From Phoronis australis (lineage: Eukaryota > Phoronida > Phoronidae): 64,000 bases of DNA. The stretch covers positions 70,681 to 134,680 of the forward strand of contig NMRA01000484.1 in the NCBI GenBank assembly GCA_002633005.1. Direction: 5' to 3'. Position 1 is the first letter of the stretch. Each line of letters begins with the position of its first letter. The position numbers and the translations under genes were made by a program. The notes below the pieces were generated by a model, which made no database searches, had not been told where the DNA came from, and was given only the letters and a program-made list of their open reading frames with translations. Below are positions 23,181 to 34,302 of this stretch, piece after piece.

Positions 23181-24385
23181 AAACACGTTATAGATTACGA
23201 GAAAAGACAACGACAGATATGATGACGAAGATGACAACCATGACGACGATGGTGGCGATGATGGACAATGCAAGTTATGATATCATTCATATTACGAACG
23301 TAGAGGTCAGAAATCTCTAAGAAATGGGCTACAGTCTTGAGCGACACTTGGCGAAATTATCCAAGAAAACAAGATGTCGGAGATGATGACGAAGTTGACG
23401 AATGTGATGATGGTAGTGGCGATTATGAACAACATCATAACATTCACATGACGAACATAGATGTCATAAATCAATAAGAAAAAGGGTACGGTCTAGTTCA
23501 ATAGAAGCTAAACCAACATTAATGCAGCAAGAGCACTCAACAAAGGAACAGCGTTATCAGAAAATCTCAAATAACTCAAAAAGTAGAAGTTGTAACGGAA
23601 AATGGAAAACATCTTCTAAAACCCGGTCAAAATTCTATCCAAATTGATAGTATCACACAATTCTGCAAATTTTTTCGAAACAAATGAAATTTTGGGTTTT
23701 TTCTTAGAAATTTAAAGTAAAATATATCGAAAACTGTAAGTCTGAGAAAAAAAAATGTTCAAGTTTATTTGAAAGGGTGTACCTTAAAAAATCCACAGCC
23801 AAAAATTCACGTCATTTTCTCATCGCGTTAATGTGGCACCTCAGCACGACTGAAAATAGGTCAACATGCGCCAGAACCGCTATCTTGAAAGTAACTCTCG
23901 GTGTTTTGGCTTTGTATAATAGTATGTCATAAGAAAGTAATACCTGTCAAAATTCGAAGGAATTGGTTTCATAATGCACCCTCTACAGGAGAAAACGGTT
24001 TTAGGTCAAAATCGAGGTGCGCATGCGCGATCACCGATATTTCCGCCATCTTTAACTGGAAGTAAACAATTTCCGGTATACTTGTAGCAAACTTCCGGTC
24101 CATTTACTGTGCTGATTCTTAGCCTTTTACGTAAAAAATTGTTGCCTCCAAAAGCATTGTGAACCTTTAAATGAAAACAAATGGGCGTCACAGCCGCCTT
24201 CTTGGATCCGATTTTGACGAAAGACAACAGGCTTCCAGAACTTTCGAAAGTACGTGTATTGTGTAAATTTCGTGATAATCGGACGAAAATTGCGACCTGT
24301 ATCGTGCAAACAAACAAAAAAAAAAAAAACTTAGTGGAAGAGCAACATACTTTACGAAATTTATTTCGCCAAGTAAAAACGAGAG
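23181..24385 (+). repeat. M-array monomer 8
   Basis: GAT/GAC sub-repeats (23200 and 23337) are followed by a core with ATGCGCCAGAACCGCTATC near 23868, GCGCATGCGC at 24019-24028 and CACAGCCGCCTTCTTGG near 24190. A degenerate palindrome lies at 24349-24374 (ACTTTACGAAAT / ATTTCGCCAAGT). Confidence 0.8.
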
Positions 24386-25559
24386 CGCTTTGAGGAGCGA
24401 CGCTAGGAGGAATTAATCGAAAGACGACGATGGGGAGGGCGAGCACAATCAAGACGATCAAAGCGGCAATTATGAATAACGCGATAACATTCATGTCACT
24501 AGCGAAGAAATCAAATAGAGAGCATAAAATTCAACTACAATTAAGAACAATAGATGGCCCAACATGACGGAATTCCAGTCTAGAGTAGGACAGTGCTTGC
24601 TGGGTCAGTCGGTGTCAACTAGTCATAACCAAAACAAAGTGAACTGAAAGCCAGCCAGCTGCGTGCTTGCATAGGTGACCGAAGGAACAGCGGTATCCGA
24701 AATTCTCTAATAATTCAAAAACTAGACGTCGTAGCGCAAAATGGAAAATATTTTCTGGAAGCCCGTTCAAAACTCTATCTAAATTGATAATTTGGCAAAA
24801 ATCCAAAAAGTTTTCGAAAAAAAATGAAAATTTGCCGTTTTTTTTAAAATTCAAAGTCAAATAACTCGAAACGGTAAGTCTGAGAAATACGCTCCCTCAG
24901 GCTTTTTGAAAGGCCATACTTCTAGGAATCCACATGCAAAAATTCACGTCATTTGCTCTTCCCGTTAAAAATGCGACACCAGAACGATTGAATCCCTGTG
25001 AACATGCGCCGCAGCCGCCATCTTGAAAGTGACTTCCGGCTCAATAATTTGCTATAAAATCTTATTAAACTCAACAAACACGTGACCAGTTTGAAAGTGA
25101 TTGGTTTGCAAATGCGCCCTCTACATGAGAAAACGTTGTTGGCAATATTTTTGGGTGTGCATGCGTCACTTCCTATATTTCCGCAATCTTTTATCGGAAG
25201 TCAACGATTTTCTGCACACTTGTAGCGCATGCGTTGTAGTATAACATTCTGATTTTCAGCCATGTACGTCGAAAAATGCGGCCTTTACGAGTATTTGACT
25301 GTGAAATCGCATTCAAAATGACCGCCACGTCCGCCATTTTGTATCCCATCATGACCAAAAACAACAGCGTTCCATAACTTCCCGATCTACACGTTTTGTG
25401 CCAAATTCGTGAAAATCGACGAAAATTGCGACCTGTAGAGAGCGAACAAACAAAAAAATTGCAGTCAGACCAACATACTTTGCGGAAGAATTCCGCCAAG
25501 TAAAAAACAAACTTGATGGAAGACCAACAAACTTGGCGAAATTTATTTCGCCAAGTAAA
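24386..25559 (+). repeat. M-array monomer 9 with two terminal palindromes
   Basis: Begins GAGGAGCGACGCTAGGAGG and carries the variant leader ACTAGCGAAGAAATC at 24498. The core has ATGCGCCGCAGCCGCCATC near 25007 and CCACGTCCGCCATTTTG near 25326. It ends with hairpins at 25477-25501 (ACTTTGCGGAA / TTCCGCCAAGT) and 25531-25556 (perfect 12-bp arms ACTTGGCGAAAT / ATTTCGCCAAGT). The TIR gene's upstream block starts immediately after. Confidence 0.8.
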
Positions 25560-25955
25560 AATACTTTACTGTGGGAATGCGCGATATACAGCGTGATGAA
25601 GTGATGCTCAAGAGCGGATGAGCGCAAATGCGTGCTGCTTGTTGAGCATTCCCCGGCATGAAAACACTTGAGCTCGTAAAACATCCAGCGTTGTATTCTG
25701 ATTTTTATGCAAAATCACTGTAACGTTGCGAATTTTGTGGTTGTTGCATAATGTATAAAAGCATCATATCTAGAGTTCGAAATTATGTTTTCGCGATATC
25801 ATTTAACGGTTGATTTTGCCACGCCGTCTGCAATTCAACATAAAGTTTACGTTTTTGTAGATTGATTCAATTTTACCACCTTTCAATAATGTCATAGTTG
25901 GTGTACTTTCCGTTAAACCAGTTAAGTTCCCATTGTAATTTTCAGAGACCATGGC
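25560..25955 (+). promoter_or_regulatory. probable promoter/5' region of the TIR gene, built from a dispersed repeat
   Basis: A TATA box (TATAAAA, 25754-25760) lies about 190 bases upstream of the TIR-gene ATG. A splice acceptor (GTAATTTTCAG) ends 5 bases before the ATG, so a non-coding first exon is likely. Bases 25560-25893 recur inverted at 47410-47755 with many conserved words, among them GAGCGCAAATGCGTGCTGC, a TATAAAA-containing word and TTTTACCACCTTTCAATA. The promoter therefore seems to lie in a repeat or duplicated block. Confidence 0.5.
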
Positions 25956-26568
25956 TTCCGCAGACAACATCACATATGACTGCGTCCTGATATTTCACAA
26001 GAATGACAGAAAAGAGGCATCGGCATACCTAAGAGAACTCCAAGGTCTGAAAATAACAAGCTGTCTTTACGATGACCCTTCGGCAATCCCTAAAGACGAG
26101 CTATACGAGATGGATAAGATTTCGTACTTACTTCAATATTGCCGTGTATGTTTGGTATATATGAGTGAATCATTATGCAGACAAACAGACGAGGACAGAC
26201 AAGCACACGAGGACAAACAAGCAAAGCATGTTGTCTACATGGCTCTGGATGCTATTTTGGATGACGAAGAAAGTCAATTCAAAAACAAGTTGATTCCATA
26301 CTACCCTACAACTAAGCAAAACCTCAGTGCCAGATGGAGGGCTTTGAGGCCAATAAGCGGACTACAACGAAAGAGTCACTATTATGAAAATCATCTAACT
26401 CAGATTTTTCCGGAACTCAAACAAGGTATGAAAGCTCGTCAAGGTCCCATGCAACTACACCCTACCCTTTCAACTTTGAAAACGTTGATAAAGCCCGATC
26501 ACGCGTTGTTAACCCTTATTACGTGGTTAGAGGATGTTATAAGGATCCAAGAAGTACTTACCCCATAA
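25951..26568 (+). CDS. TIR-domain protein, TICAM/TRIF-like adaptor
   Basis: An uninterrupted 205-codon frame starts at ATGGCTTCC (context AGACCATGG, good for initiation) and ends TAA. Residues 9-16 (YDCVLIFH) form the first TIR strand. An acidic loop follows at 40-50 (YDDPSAIPKDEL), then LLQYCRVCLVYMSESL at 60-75, corresponding to the TIR helix and strand after the BB loop. KNKLIPYYP at about 112-120 and the RWRALRPISGL segment with YYENHLTQIF at about 128-152 match the late TIR strands. The order, and the LxPxxxxxL..R..AL stretch, resemble TICAM/TRIF TIR domains more than MyD88 or Toll receptors. No signal peptide, membrane segment, death domain or second domain is visible, so it may be a TIR-only adaptor, or the last exon of a larger protein if the upstream exon codes. 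TICAM proteins link Toll-like receptors to interferon/NF-kB signalling in vertebrates; the role here is inference. No frameshifts are seen, so the gene may be live. Confidence 0.65.
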   Translation: MASADNITYDCVLIFHKNDRKEASAYLRELQGLKITSCLYDDPSAIPKDELYEMDKISYLLQYCRVCLVYMSESLCRQTDEDRQAHEDKQAKHVVYMALDAILDDEESQFKNKLIPYYPTTKQNLSARWRALRPISGLQRKSHYYENHLTQIFPELKQGMKARQGPMQLHPTLSTLKTLIKPDHALLTLITWLEDVIRIQEVLTP

Positions 26569-28745
26569 CTAATACACAATCCAGACTCGAAAAAATTTAA
26601 ATGAACGCGCCACGCACGATTCGCACCCGACGAACGACCGCCATTTTGAAATTGTTGCGAACCCGGAAGTATAATTCATTCAGGAACCCAGGCTAAGAAA
26701 ACGCCGTCAGTGCGACTGGAGCAGTGCTGGTTACCAGCCTTCAAATGGGGATAAAATAATCGACATCACGCCATAATTTTAATGAAATCAAAACACGGAT
26801 AATTTTATCGAATTTGCTGAAGAAATATGGCGAATAAATTTTGACAGAAATTATTTTGCCGGACTCGGGACCGCAGCCACTCGGACCCGGTGCGGATCGA
26901 GGCCAGACACTGGCGAACGGTAAAGGCATGCGGTTGCAAGCTGTTTTGTCGAAGTAAAATGGTCAAATCATAAATGCTGCATATATTCAAGGGTAGTTTC
27001 AGACACTTGCATGAAATTACGGGCTGGTTAGTCCTGTGTCACACTGCCGCGGCAGACCTTAGTTAGCCTCAGTCACCAGCTACCAGTGAAGACTATAGTC
27101 AAAATATAGCTTGTTAGTAGGCCTATACAGCTTTTGCGCCAAGGCTACCCTTAGGCCTAACTGGTCGCTGGCCATAAACACAAAAAACACGAAAATTGAA
27201 CAAAGTTTCTTTTTTGTAGCAACGTTTGTCAAAATGTATCAATGTTAAAACTTCACAAATTACAAAGTAGCCGATTGAACATGCCTTTCAGTTCAGCAAA
27301 AGTCGCCATTGTCGGTGCCGTCGGAAATGAGACGAAGTCCAACGGGAAGTGTGAGCACATTTATCACTTAATGAGTAACAACTGCGAGGCGGATATTTGG
27401 TGAACACTGTTAAATCGTGCAGAATAGTAAGTAAAGATATATCTAACTAAATTTCACCGTAATTTGTTGGCAAAAACAATTTACACAAAGTTTTAAACTC
27501 GTAACTCATCCCGCTGTCCTCCAATATGGCCGACGCGATCCAAACAAAGTGACCCAAATTTCGCCACAAAACTTGCAATAACTTTACAGTGCTTGCCCCG
27601 ATTTTGATACTTTTTCGATTTTTACTGAGTAGAATGTACTACCTTTCCGATGATAGCAAAGTACTTTTTCAAAACGAGGAAAAAAATAAAACCCAAAAAA
27701 AATTGGTTCGACCCATATTGGTTCCTAGGTTCGACCCGCCTACGTAAGGAACTAAACACCAATGCTATTTTAACATACTAAGTACGCGTAACATTCCAAA
27801 AAAATCAACGACCACTAACTACAAACTATAAATACACTACATATGCAAACGAATCACGATATATTACTAATAAAACAAAATAATGAAGACTTTTCGAGCA
27901 AGCCATAGCACATTCAGTTACAAGGAAAAAATGGCGGCGTTCATGACAAGTTCCTGAACTGATGAGCCGGAAATGTGGGTACGGAAATAACCGATGACAT
28001 CCGGTAATCATACGCTCAGAGAGAAGGGTCAAATGCTGTTAAAAAATCGCTTTTGGCAAGAAAGGCGAAAAGAATATAAAGAAAGGTTGTCGAAAATAAT
28101 AATTGATGTAGTAATTATTTTCGGATACTGGAACCACATGGGCAGTTTGCATGAAGGACTTTAAGTAGCGACTCGATTTTCACACTAGGTGGTGTTAGCG
28201 ATTGAAGGTGGCTGTTCTTAAATCTGAGTAGTGCGTGAAAATTGAGAGTAGAAAGTCGTTCTTCAGCATAGGAGTGTCTGTTGGTTAAAAGTTCCACGTG
28301 ACTCACTCAATACATGCTGTATACAGGTAGGACCATTGTCTCACTAGCGCCACTGTGTGACTGTGTTTCCATTGCGTGCTTCATTTTTAAAGTATGATGA
28401 ACTAAGGTGTAGATATTGTGGGATTGCTAGGGAGGACAGGGTACATGTATGTCAGTGCTGTAATGTGACAAGGATTTAAAATGAAATACACTCTTTGCTA
28501 GATTGTACTCTGTATAGAAACATCTGCTAGAGATACTTAACGACGAATATTAATAACGTTGATTTTGGAAACGTTATTAGTATTGTAAAATCTCAAAACT
28601 GTAATGACTTGATAAACATTTGTGAATACTTGGTGAATACTGAGAAGAAAAGAAAGGCATTGTTAGGTAAAATAATATAATGCAACGGTTTTTGCTTCCT
28701 AATAGCCGTGCGGTGATAGTTATTGTCTATTAATTTCATCGTAAT
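26569..28745. other. non-coding stretch downstream of the TIR gene
   Basis: No coding exon is recognised. Isolated CCGCCATTTTGAAA (about 26640), CGGAAGT (about 26662) and AAAATGGCGGCG (about 27930) words echo the motifs of the M-array monomers. Bases 27660-27730 include a doubled GGTTCGACCC phrase. Confidence 0.4.
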
Positions 28746-28751
28746 GTGGGT

Positions 28752-29100
28752 CAGTGGAATTCTTTACAGTACACCATGACCATATACATCCGCTGGAGTT
28801 CTTCACTGTACACCATGACCATATACACCCACTAGAGTTCGTCACTGTACTGCACTATTCACCCAATGGAATACTTCACTATACAAAGTTACCAAATACA
28901 CACAGTGGAGTTATTCATTGAATAGCATGACCATATACACCCACTGAAGTTCTTCACTTTACACCGTGACCATATGCACCCAGTGGACTTTTTCTCTAAA
29001 TATCATGACAACATACGCCCGGTGGAGTTCTTCACTGTACACTATGACGTTATACACCCATTGGAGATCTTCCAAGACCATATATACCCAGTGGAGTACA
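28752..29100 (+). repeat. 39-bp minisatellite, about 9 copies
   Basis: The tandem unit is about 39 bases, read as GTGGAGTTCTTCACTGTACA followed by CCATGACCATATACACCCA. Copies differ by substitutions and short deletions; one near 28850 and one near 29070 are shortened. There are no spacers of unrelated sequence, so it is an ordinary variable tandem repeat. Confidence 0.85.
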
Positions 29101-29853
29101 TTGATTTTGTCAACAGGAAGATTCGCCTCCTTTATTTTGACTTACAATGTAGTTTATAAGTTAACGATCTGGAAAAGGACCGTCTTGGATTACATAGCAT
29201 TAAAACTCTCGTTTGTACCGGCGATAACAAAGTGTGTGATATCATTTTGAAAATTTGTCACATTTTTATATCTTATTCATGTAGGGAAGGCACAATATTT
29301 CAGATGACGCATCCACGGGTATTTGTCCAGTTTACATGTATCATACTTTTTGAAGTCGGTGTTGCATTGGAAAGACAAATACAGAAATGTAACCGAAGGA
29401 AACTTAAATGGTAAAGAATCACACACCAAAAATCATGTCACTCCAGTGGCACGAAAACCAGGCAGCAAGTTTGCTAGATGGATAATTTACGGCATCATGG
29501 GTAAATGCAGCGAGATTCGAGTGTCGCCGTCTAATCCGGGACGGCCTTATTGACTATCTCGGAGGGAGCCTCAAACATTGGAATCATACATGTATGTGGT
29601 CTCCACTCTGTTTTAAATGGTATATACCCCTTCGTATTGGGGAATTAAGCAATGCACATAAATAGTGATTTGTGCAGTCAAACCACGAACATTCGATATA
29701 ATATTCAGTATTTTCTGTGTGACGTTTTAATTTGCAATCAAGCGTATTACGCGTGTGTAGTAATGTACTCCTTAACTTTACTCAGAAATGGAAGAACTTT
29801 GTATCGAACGAGCTTAGTCACACCTTAATATGTTTATTTTTCCTTTTCTGTAG
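29101..29853. other. non-coding stretch before a candidate exon
   Basis: Nothing recognised apart from short open frames that do not look like protein. Confidence 0.35.
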
Positions 29854-29992
29854 AACATTTGCCAAGCCATCTGAAGGGTAACGTTTTGATCGACACCAGC
29901 AACGATTCACATGGCGATCCGCATGGCAAACCTCGAGGTGATCCGTCCAATAATCCTCCAATCGACCATGGGTCCCTTGCAGATACAGGTGA
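29854..29992 (+). CDS. candidate internal exon, unknown protein
   Basis: A strong acceptor (TTTTTCCTTTTCTGTAG) ends at 29853 and a donor-like ACAG/GTGACT follows at about 29992/29993. Between them one frame reads HLPSHLKGNVLIDTSNDS and then a Gly/Asp/Pro/His-rich run (HGDPHGKPRGDPSNNPP). The composition suggests a flexible linker rather than a folded domain. No partner exons could be joined with confidence, so gene and strand are provisional. Confidence 0.35.
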
Positions 29993-30050
29993 CTTTAAAC
30001 GTGACAGCCTTAGTGAGTTTACGTTTTACATTCTCTTATTAGCAAAATGA

Positions 30051-32605
30051 CGCTATTGTCAGCTACTAATCAAATGACAAAGAGTAGCATTTGAATTGAA
30101 AGTTGACTTGTTATCAGGTGGTTGAGAGCTCGATAATCGTTACAACTTTCTAAGGAAGGTAACAGAAAATAACAGGATATGAATTTTTGCTACTTACGAG
30201 GGCCATTTAAAACCAGTCTCTAACGAGCGATTAAACAATGAAGTACTATTTAACGCAGCACATAAACACACTTTGTGTATCAATTCTGGGCAGGAGCAGG
30301 TAGTTGAGTGCGAAGAAACATGTGGTTTGTGGGGAAAGATATGTGTGAAATTTTAGCTTGCAACCTCAGAAAAGAGAATGTTGTTTAAAATTAGAGAAAG
30401 CGCCCATAAAACTTATCAGGAAAGATGACCGTCTACCCTACCTGTTTGTACAGTGTAGCACTTACATGTACATTGCGAATCTTACACGAGTCTTAGGTTT
30501 ACGACCTGGGCAAAACCTCTTGAATACTGAATTACCCTTGAGACAGCAAAGCTAGACAGCCTCACTGCATTTCCTGAGTTGGGGTTCGTCTCCGTTTGAA
30601 TGAAGTTGGATATGTAATTCGTCGCCGGAGATGGGTTCGTTTAGACTGGGAGTACGTACATGTACAGTTGCGACAACCGATTTGTCAATCACAACCTTGT
30701 CACTTAACGGAACTCCGACATTGTTTGGTTGCCGCGTGTTTGGTTGTCTTAGTGTTTGTCAGAAGATAAAATATATTAAGGCGTATGGATTTCTTCTTTG
30801 AACTATATTGTGATTCGCCCATGCAATATCAAAACATTATGTACTCCTTATTATTAACCACTGGTGTCATGTGAGAAAGTCTACAATTTTCATTCTATAG
30901 AAATCATCCATTCAAGTGAAAAACATAACTGGATCATTTGCATGGATACGTAATTTAACAGGTTATGTGAAACCTCATCAAAATTTTGGGTGTTTGGCTA
31001 AAAAGTGTAACGTCTGTTAAAATTGATTAATACAAACTACCACTGACTGAGTATCTGGTATAATTTAGCAAGATCGAGGAAGGTATATTCGAAAAATAAA
31101 AATCCTTCCAAAGTGGAACATTTTAAAACGATTCCCAACAGCTGTTTCAAGAATAATGGAATGTAAGTTACTCATTCAGTTGTAGCATTATGCAAATCAA
31201 AATCAACTGTACATAGAAAGTCCAGGAGTCTGTTTATTTTGATTTGCGTTCGCTGTTTAACGAACAGTGCATAGATGATGTGGGAGTTTTATTTCAATTT
31301 GACTGTCATTTCAAAGATAGGCCTACGATGTTTAGAACTTAGCAAAATTTGGACATTTTTCTAGGATCACATTAAACATGGGTTCTGACTATAAATTTTG
31401 AATCCAACTTCTTGTATGTTTCTAGGAAAAGACAGCAGCGTGCATCACCCTGGATATGTTCAATCGGAAAAAACGGTAAAATTAAATGAAATATTGTACA
31501 ATAATTAATGCAATATTGATATTTGATCAATTTCAAACATGTCAGATAGAAATTAGACCATGAGTTCAAATTAACCCCATAGCCAATGCACACAAAATAT
31601 CTCCAAATCATCCCAACGGAAGTTCTTATCGAGCTTATTTCCGTGTGTCCCTTTTTGCAATGGCTGAAGACATACATGTAGAAGACTCTCAGTTCTTTCT
31701 CCGCCAGCCCAGTGATCATTTCTGAACTGAGTAAGAAACACATAAGATCAATTTTTACACCGGAAAGTGGCATGAATAAAACTTGATTTTGTCGCGAAAG
31801 AAAGCTTGTCTGGGGGTTGGGTGCCACCTTAACTTAAATAAAACTTTCCGAGATTCCATACAATTTAAGAATGTCGTGTTTTGTTTTGATCATGTAACAA
31901 GAGCGGAGGGAATCGATCGTGCTCGGGAACACAAAACTGGCAATTTTAACTTATAGCAAACCTATTGCTTTAGAGAGCATGGTACTACTCTAATTCCACT
32001 AGAAACAGTTACCAAGAATCTCAACGCCACTACCACAGACTACGGTGTTGGCGACTCAGTTATAGGAGAATTATGATAGTCTAACTTAATTGAAAACGGC
32101 TAATCTGCCTGTCCGAGCGCAAGAGTATAACACGATTTTTATCTTTCGGACAATCTGGTTGAACCAGAGTTCAACCGAAAGCCCAAAACGTGTCAAATAC
32201 CAGTTGGTAGCTACAAGTATACATATTAAAGCGACACTGTTGATTTGGTGGATTATTCGTTGGGTTTACTTCCTCCTTAAATGCAAATGGGCGGAAGGTC
32301 ACTAACAGAGGTCCTGGATTTTTTGTGGAGTTCTTTGCAATCTGATTTGTTTCCTCAACATTTCTATAGCGTGTGGACGAAGTGCATGTTCCCGAATGCC
32401 AATTTTATGTTTAACAACTGTGTAAACTGCTTTTTGACGAAAGTACAATTTCATGTGAAATTGAATAACACTTCCGCTTCGTAACGTTCTATTAAGTCTG
32501 TGTGTATCTGTTTAGGATAAGTAAAACCAATTGGTTTAAATCTGACGGGTGTAAAACTTTCCCACCTGTAAACAATCTGACTGAGACTCCAGCAGCCGAT
32601 TTCCT
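30051..32605. other. non-coding stretch, no gene recognised
   Basis: A 151-codon minus-strand frame at 31372-31827 is open. Its composition (many Cys, Phe, Ile) and lack of any known motif look like translated AT-rich DNA. Confidence 0.4.
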
Positions 32606-32609
32606 AAAG

Positions 32610-33480
32610 GTTGTTAAAATTAAACCTGGTTTAAACTGGACTTAGAGCCGGTTTAAAGATAATCCGTAGTTCATAAAGAGGTGGTTTAACTTTTAAACCA
32701 GTGGTCTTGTAAAACCTGGTTTAACTCCAGTTTAGATCTGGTCTAAGTCACTTTTCACTTAAACAACGAGGTTTATATTCTTTAGACCTGTATTAAGATC
32801 TTAAACCAGGTTTAACTTTAGACCTGGTCAGTCCCAGGCTTAACACTGACACAGACTTGTCGCATGTTATAGGTGAATGATATAACGTGGTGTGCATTTA
32901 CGACTTAGTTTTAGAGCGAGAATGGACTATTCTCAATTTTCAGTTTAGTGGCGACACAACACCAAACGTAGCAGGGGCGGATCCATGATTTTTAAGGGGG
33001 ATCAAGGATTTTTAAATAGGGGCAACCATGTCAAAATTTTGAAAATTATAGATTTGTTATCACTAACATCAAGGGAAAAAGGGTTCCGGACCCCCTTGGA
33101 TCCGCCTATGCGTAGACCAGTGCGTGTTACAGGGCGTCCTTCGGATTCCTGTGAATACGACTGGTCGAACATGGCGTCATCGTCGTAAGCGCCAAGGGTT
33201 GACTGAAGACGGCATCTGCTGATTCTTCTGACCGAGTTCCACCACCAGTGGTCTCCTATTTAATGGTGCCAGACAGGGGTCCTGCCCCCCATATGGCCGC
33301 AAAAATAAACACTAAATTGACACGAACACAAGTTCGGGCACTTATTATGTTTCGGCTAATCTTGAGCATGTACTGTAATGTGTGCACGTGTGTTGGACAC
33401 GGACATTACATTTTTCCTCATGAGAAAAGCTTTTACACTTTTTTTGCAAATGTCTGCATTGATTCTACTACTGTGTGCCA
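32610..33480 (+). repeat. tandem segmental duplication, copy A
   Basis: Landmarks in order: AAACCTGGTTTAAACTGGAC, CATAAAGAGGTGGTTTAAC, CACCAAACGTAGCAGGGGCG, the MITE at 32972-33113, GCGTAGACCAGTGCGTGTTA and TTCGGATTCCTGTGAATACG, then ATGGCCGCAAAAATAAACAC. All recur about 1 kb downstream in copy B. The first 250 bases are rich in AAACCAGGTTT/AAACCTGGTTT words, which are partly palindromic. Confidence 0.85.
32972..33113. mobile_element. short MITE with GGCGGATCCA inverted ends (copy A)
   Basis: Left end AGGGGCGGATCCATG and right end TTGGATCCGCCTATG are inverted copies of GGCGGATCCA. The interior is about 140 bp, with AAGGGGGATCAA and GGACCCCC words. It encodes no protein. Confidence 0.65.
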
Positions 33481-33967
33481 TTGTGTGCCTCCATGATCAA
33501 GGTTTCATTGAAGCAATTCAATAGTTTCTTTGTTGGGTTAATCCAGAACAACACAGTAGGGTGGCTTGGATACGTTAAACCCAGTCGATTTGATTGGGCT
33601 GATTAAAAGTAAAACCTGGTTTATACTTGATTATACCATGTTTTAAGATAATCTGCATTCCATAAAGGTGGTTCAACTTTTAACCCAGTGGTTTAGTAAA
33701 ACCTTGTTTAACTCCAGCTTAGACATGGTTAGAGTCAGTTTTCATTTCACCAACGAATTATATACTGTCTAGACCTTTATTAAGATCTGAAACCAGGTGT
33801 AACTTTAGACGTGATCATAACCAAGTTTAATACAGTTAAATATGACAGACTTGCACGATATAGGTGCAAATGAATGATGCCGCGGTGTGTATTTATGACG
33901 CTGTTTTAGAGTTAGAATGGATTATTTTCAATTTTCTCTTTTACAAATACACATAACCAAACGTAGC

Positions 33968-34122
33968 AGGGGTGGATCCAAGATTATTTAAAGGGGATAT
34001 CAGATCAAAGTTTTTTTTTTGGAGGGAACCAAGTCAAAAATTTGAAAATCAAAGGTTTGATAGCACTAAAATCAAGTGAAAAGGGGATCTGAACCCCTCG
34101 ACCCCCCCGATCCGCTTATGCG
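33968..34122. mobile_element. short MITE with GGCGGATCCA-like ends (copy B)
   Basis: Counterpart of the 32972-33113 MITE, with left end AGGGGTGGATCCAAG and right end CGATCCGCTTATG. It is more diverged and has gained a poly-T tract near 34010. Confidence 0.6.
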
Positions 34123-34302
34123 TAGACCAGTACGTGTTGCAGGGTGTCCTTCGGATTCCTCAGAATTCGACTGGTTGAACAGTGCATCATCGTCGTAAGC
34201 GCTACGGGTTTCACTGAGGACGGAATCTTCTGATTCGTTTGGCAGAGTACCACCTCCATTAGTCACCGATTTAAGGTTGTCGGGCAGGGATTCTGCCTCC
34301 AC
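34118..34302 (-). pseudogene. conserved short acidic reading frame, possible exon
   Basis: The minus-strand frame in copy B begins MEAESLPDNLKSV and ends EGHPATRTGLR, just before the MITE. In copy A the corresponding stretch at about 33108-33190 reads AYDDDAMFDQSYSQESEG, against AYDDDALFNQSNSEESEG in B. The two copies thus differ mostly by conservative changes within one frame, while copy A has a frame change further upstream. This pattern suggests former coding sequence, perhaps an N-terminal exon. No domain is recognised. Confidence 0.4.

Noticed and set aside
28752-29100. CRISPR-like array
   Set aside because: Units are contiguous with no unique spacers, and the window is clearly eukaryotic; it is a minisatellite.
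31372-31827. 151-codon minus-strand frame
   Set aside because: No motif, no exon borders, and a composition typical of translated AT-rich DNA.
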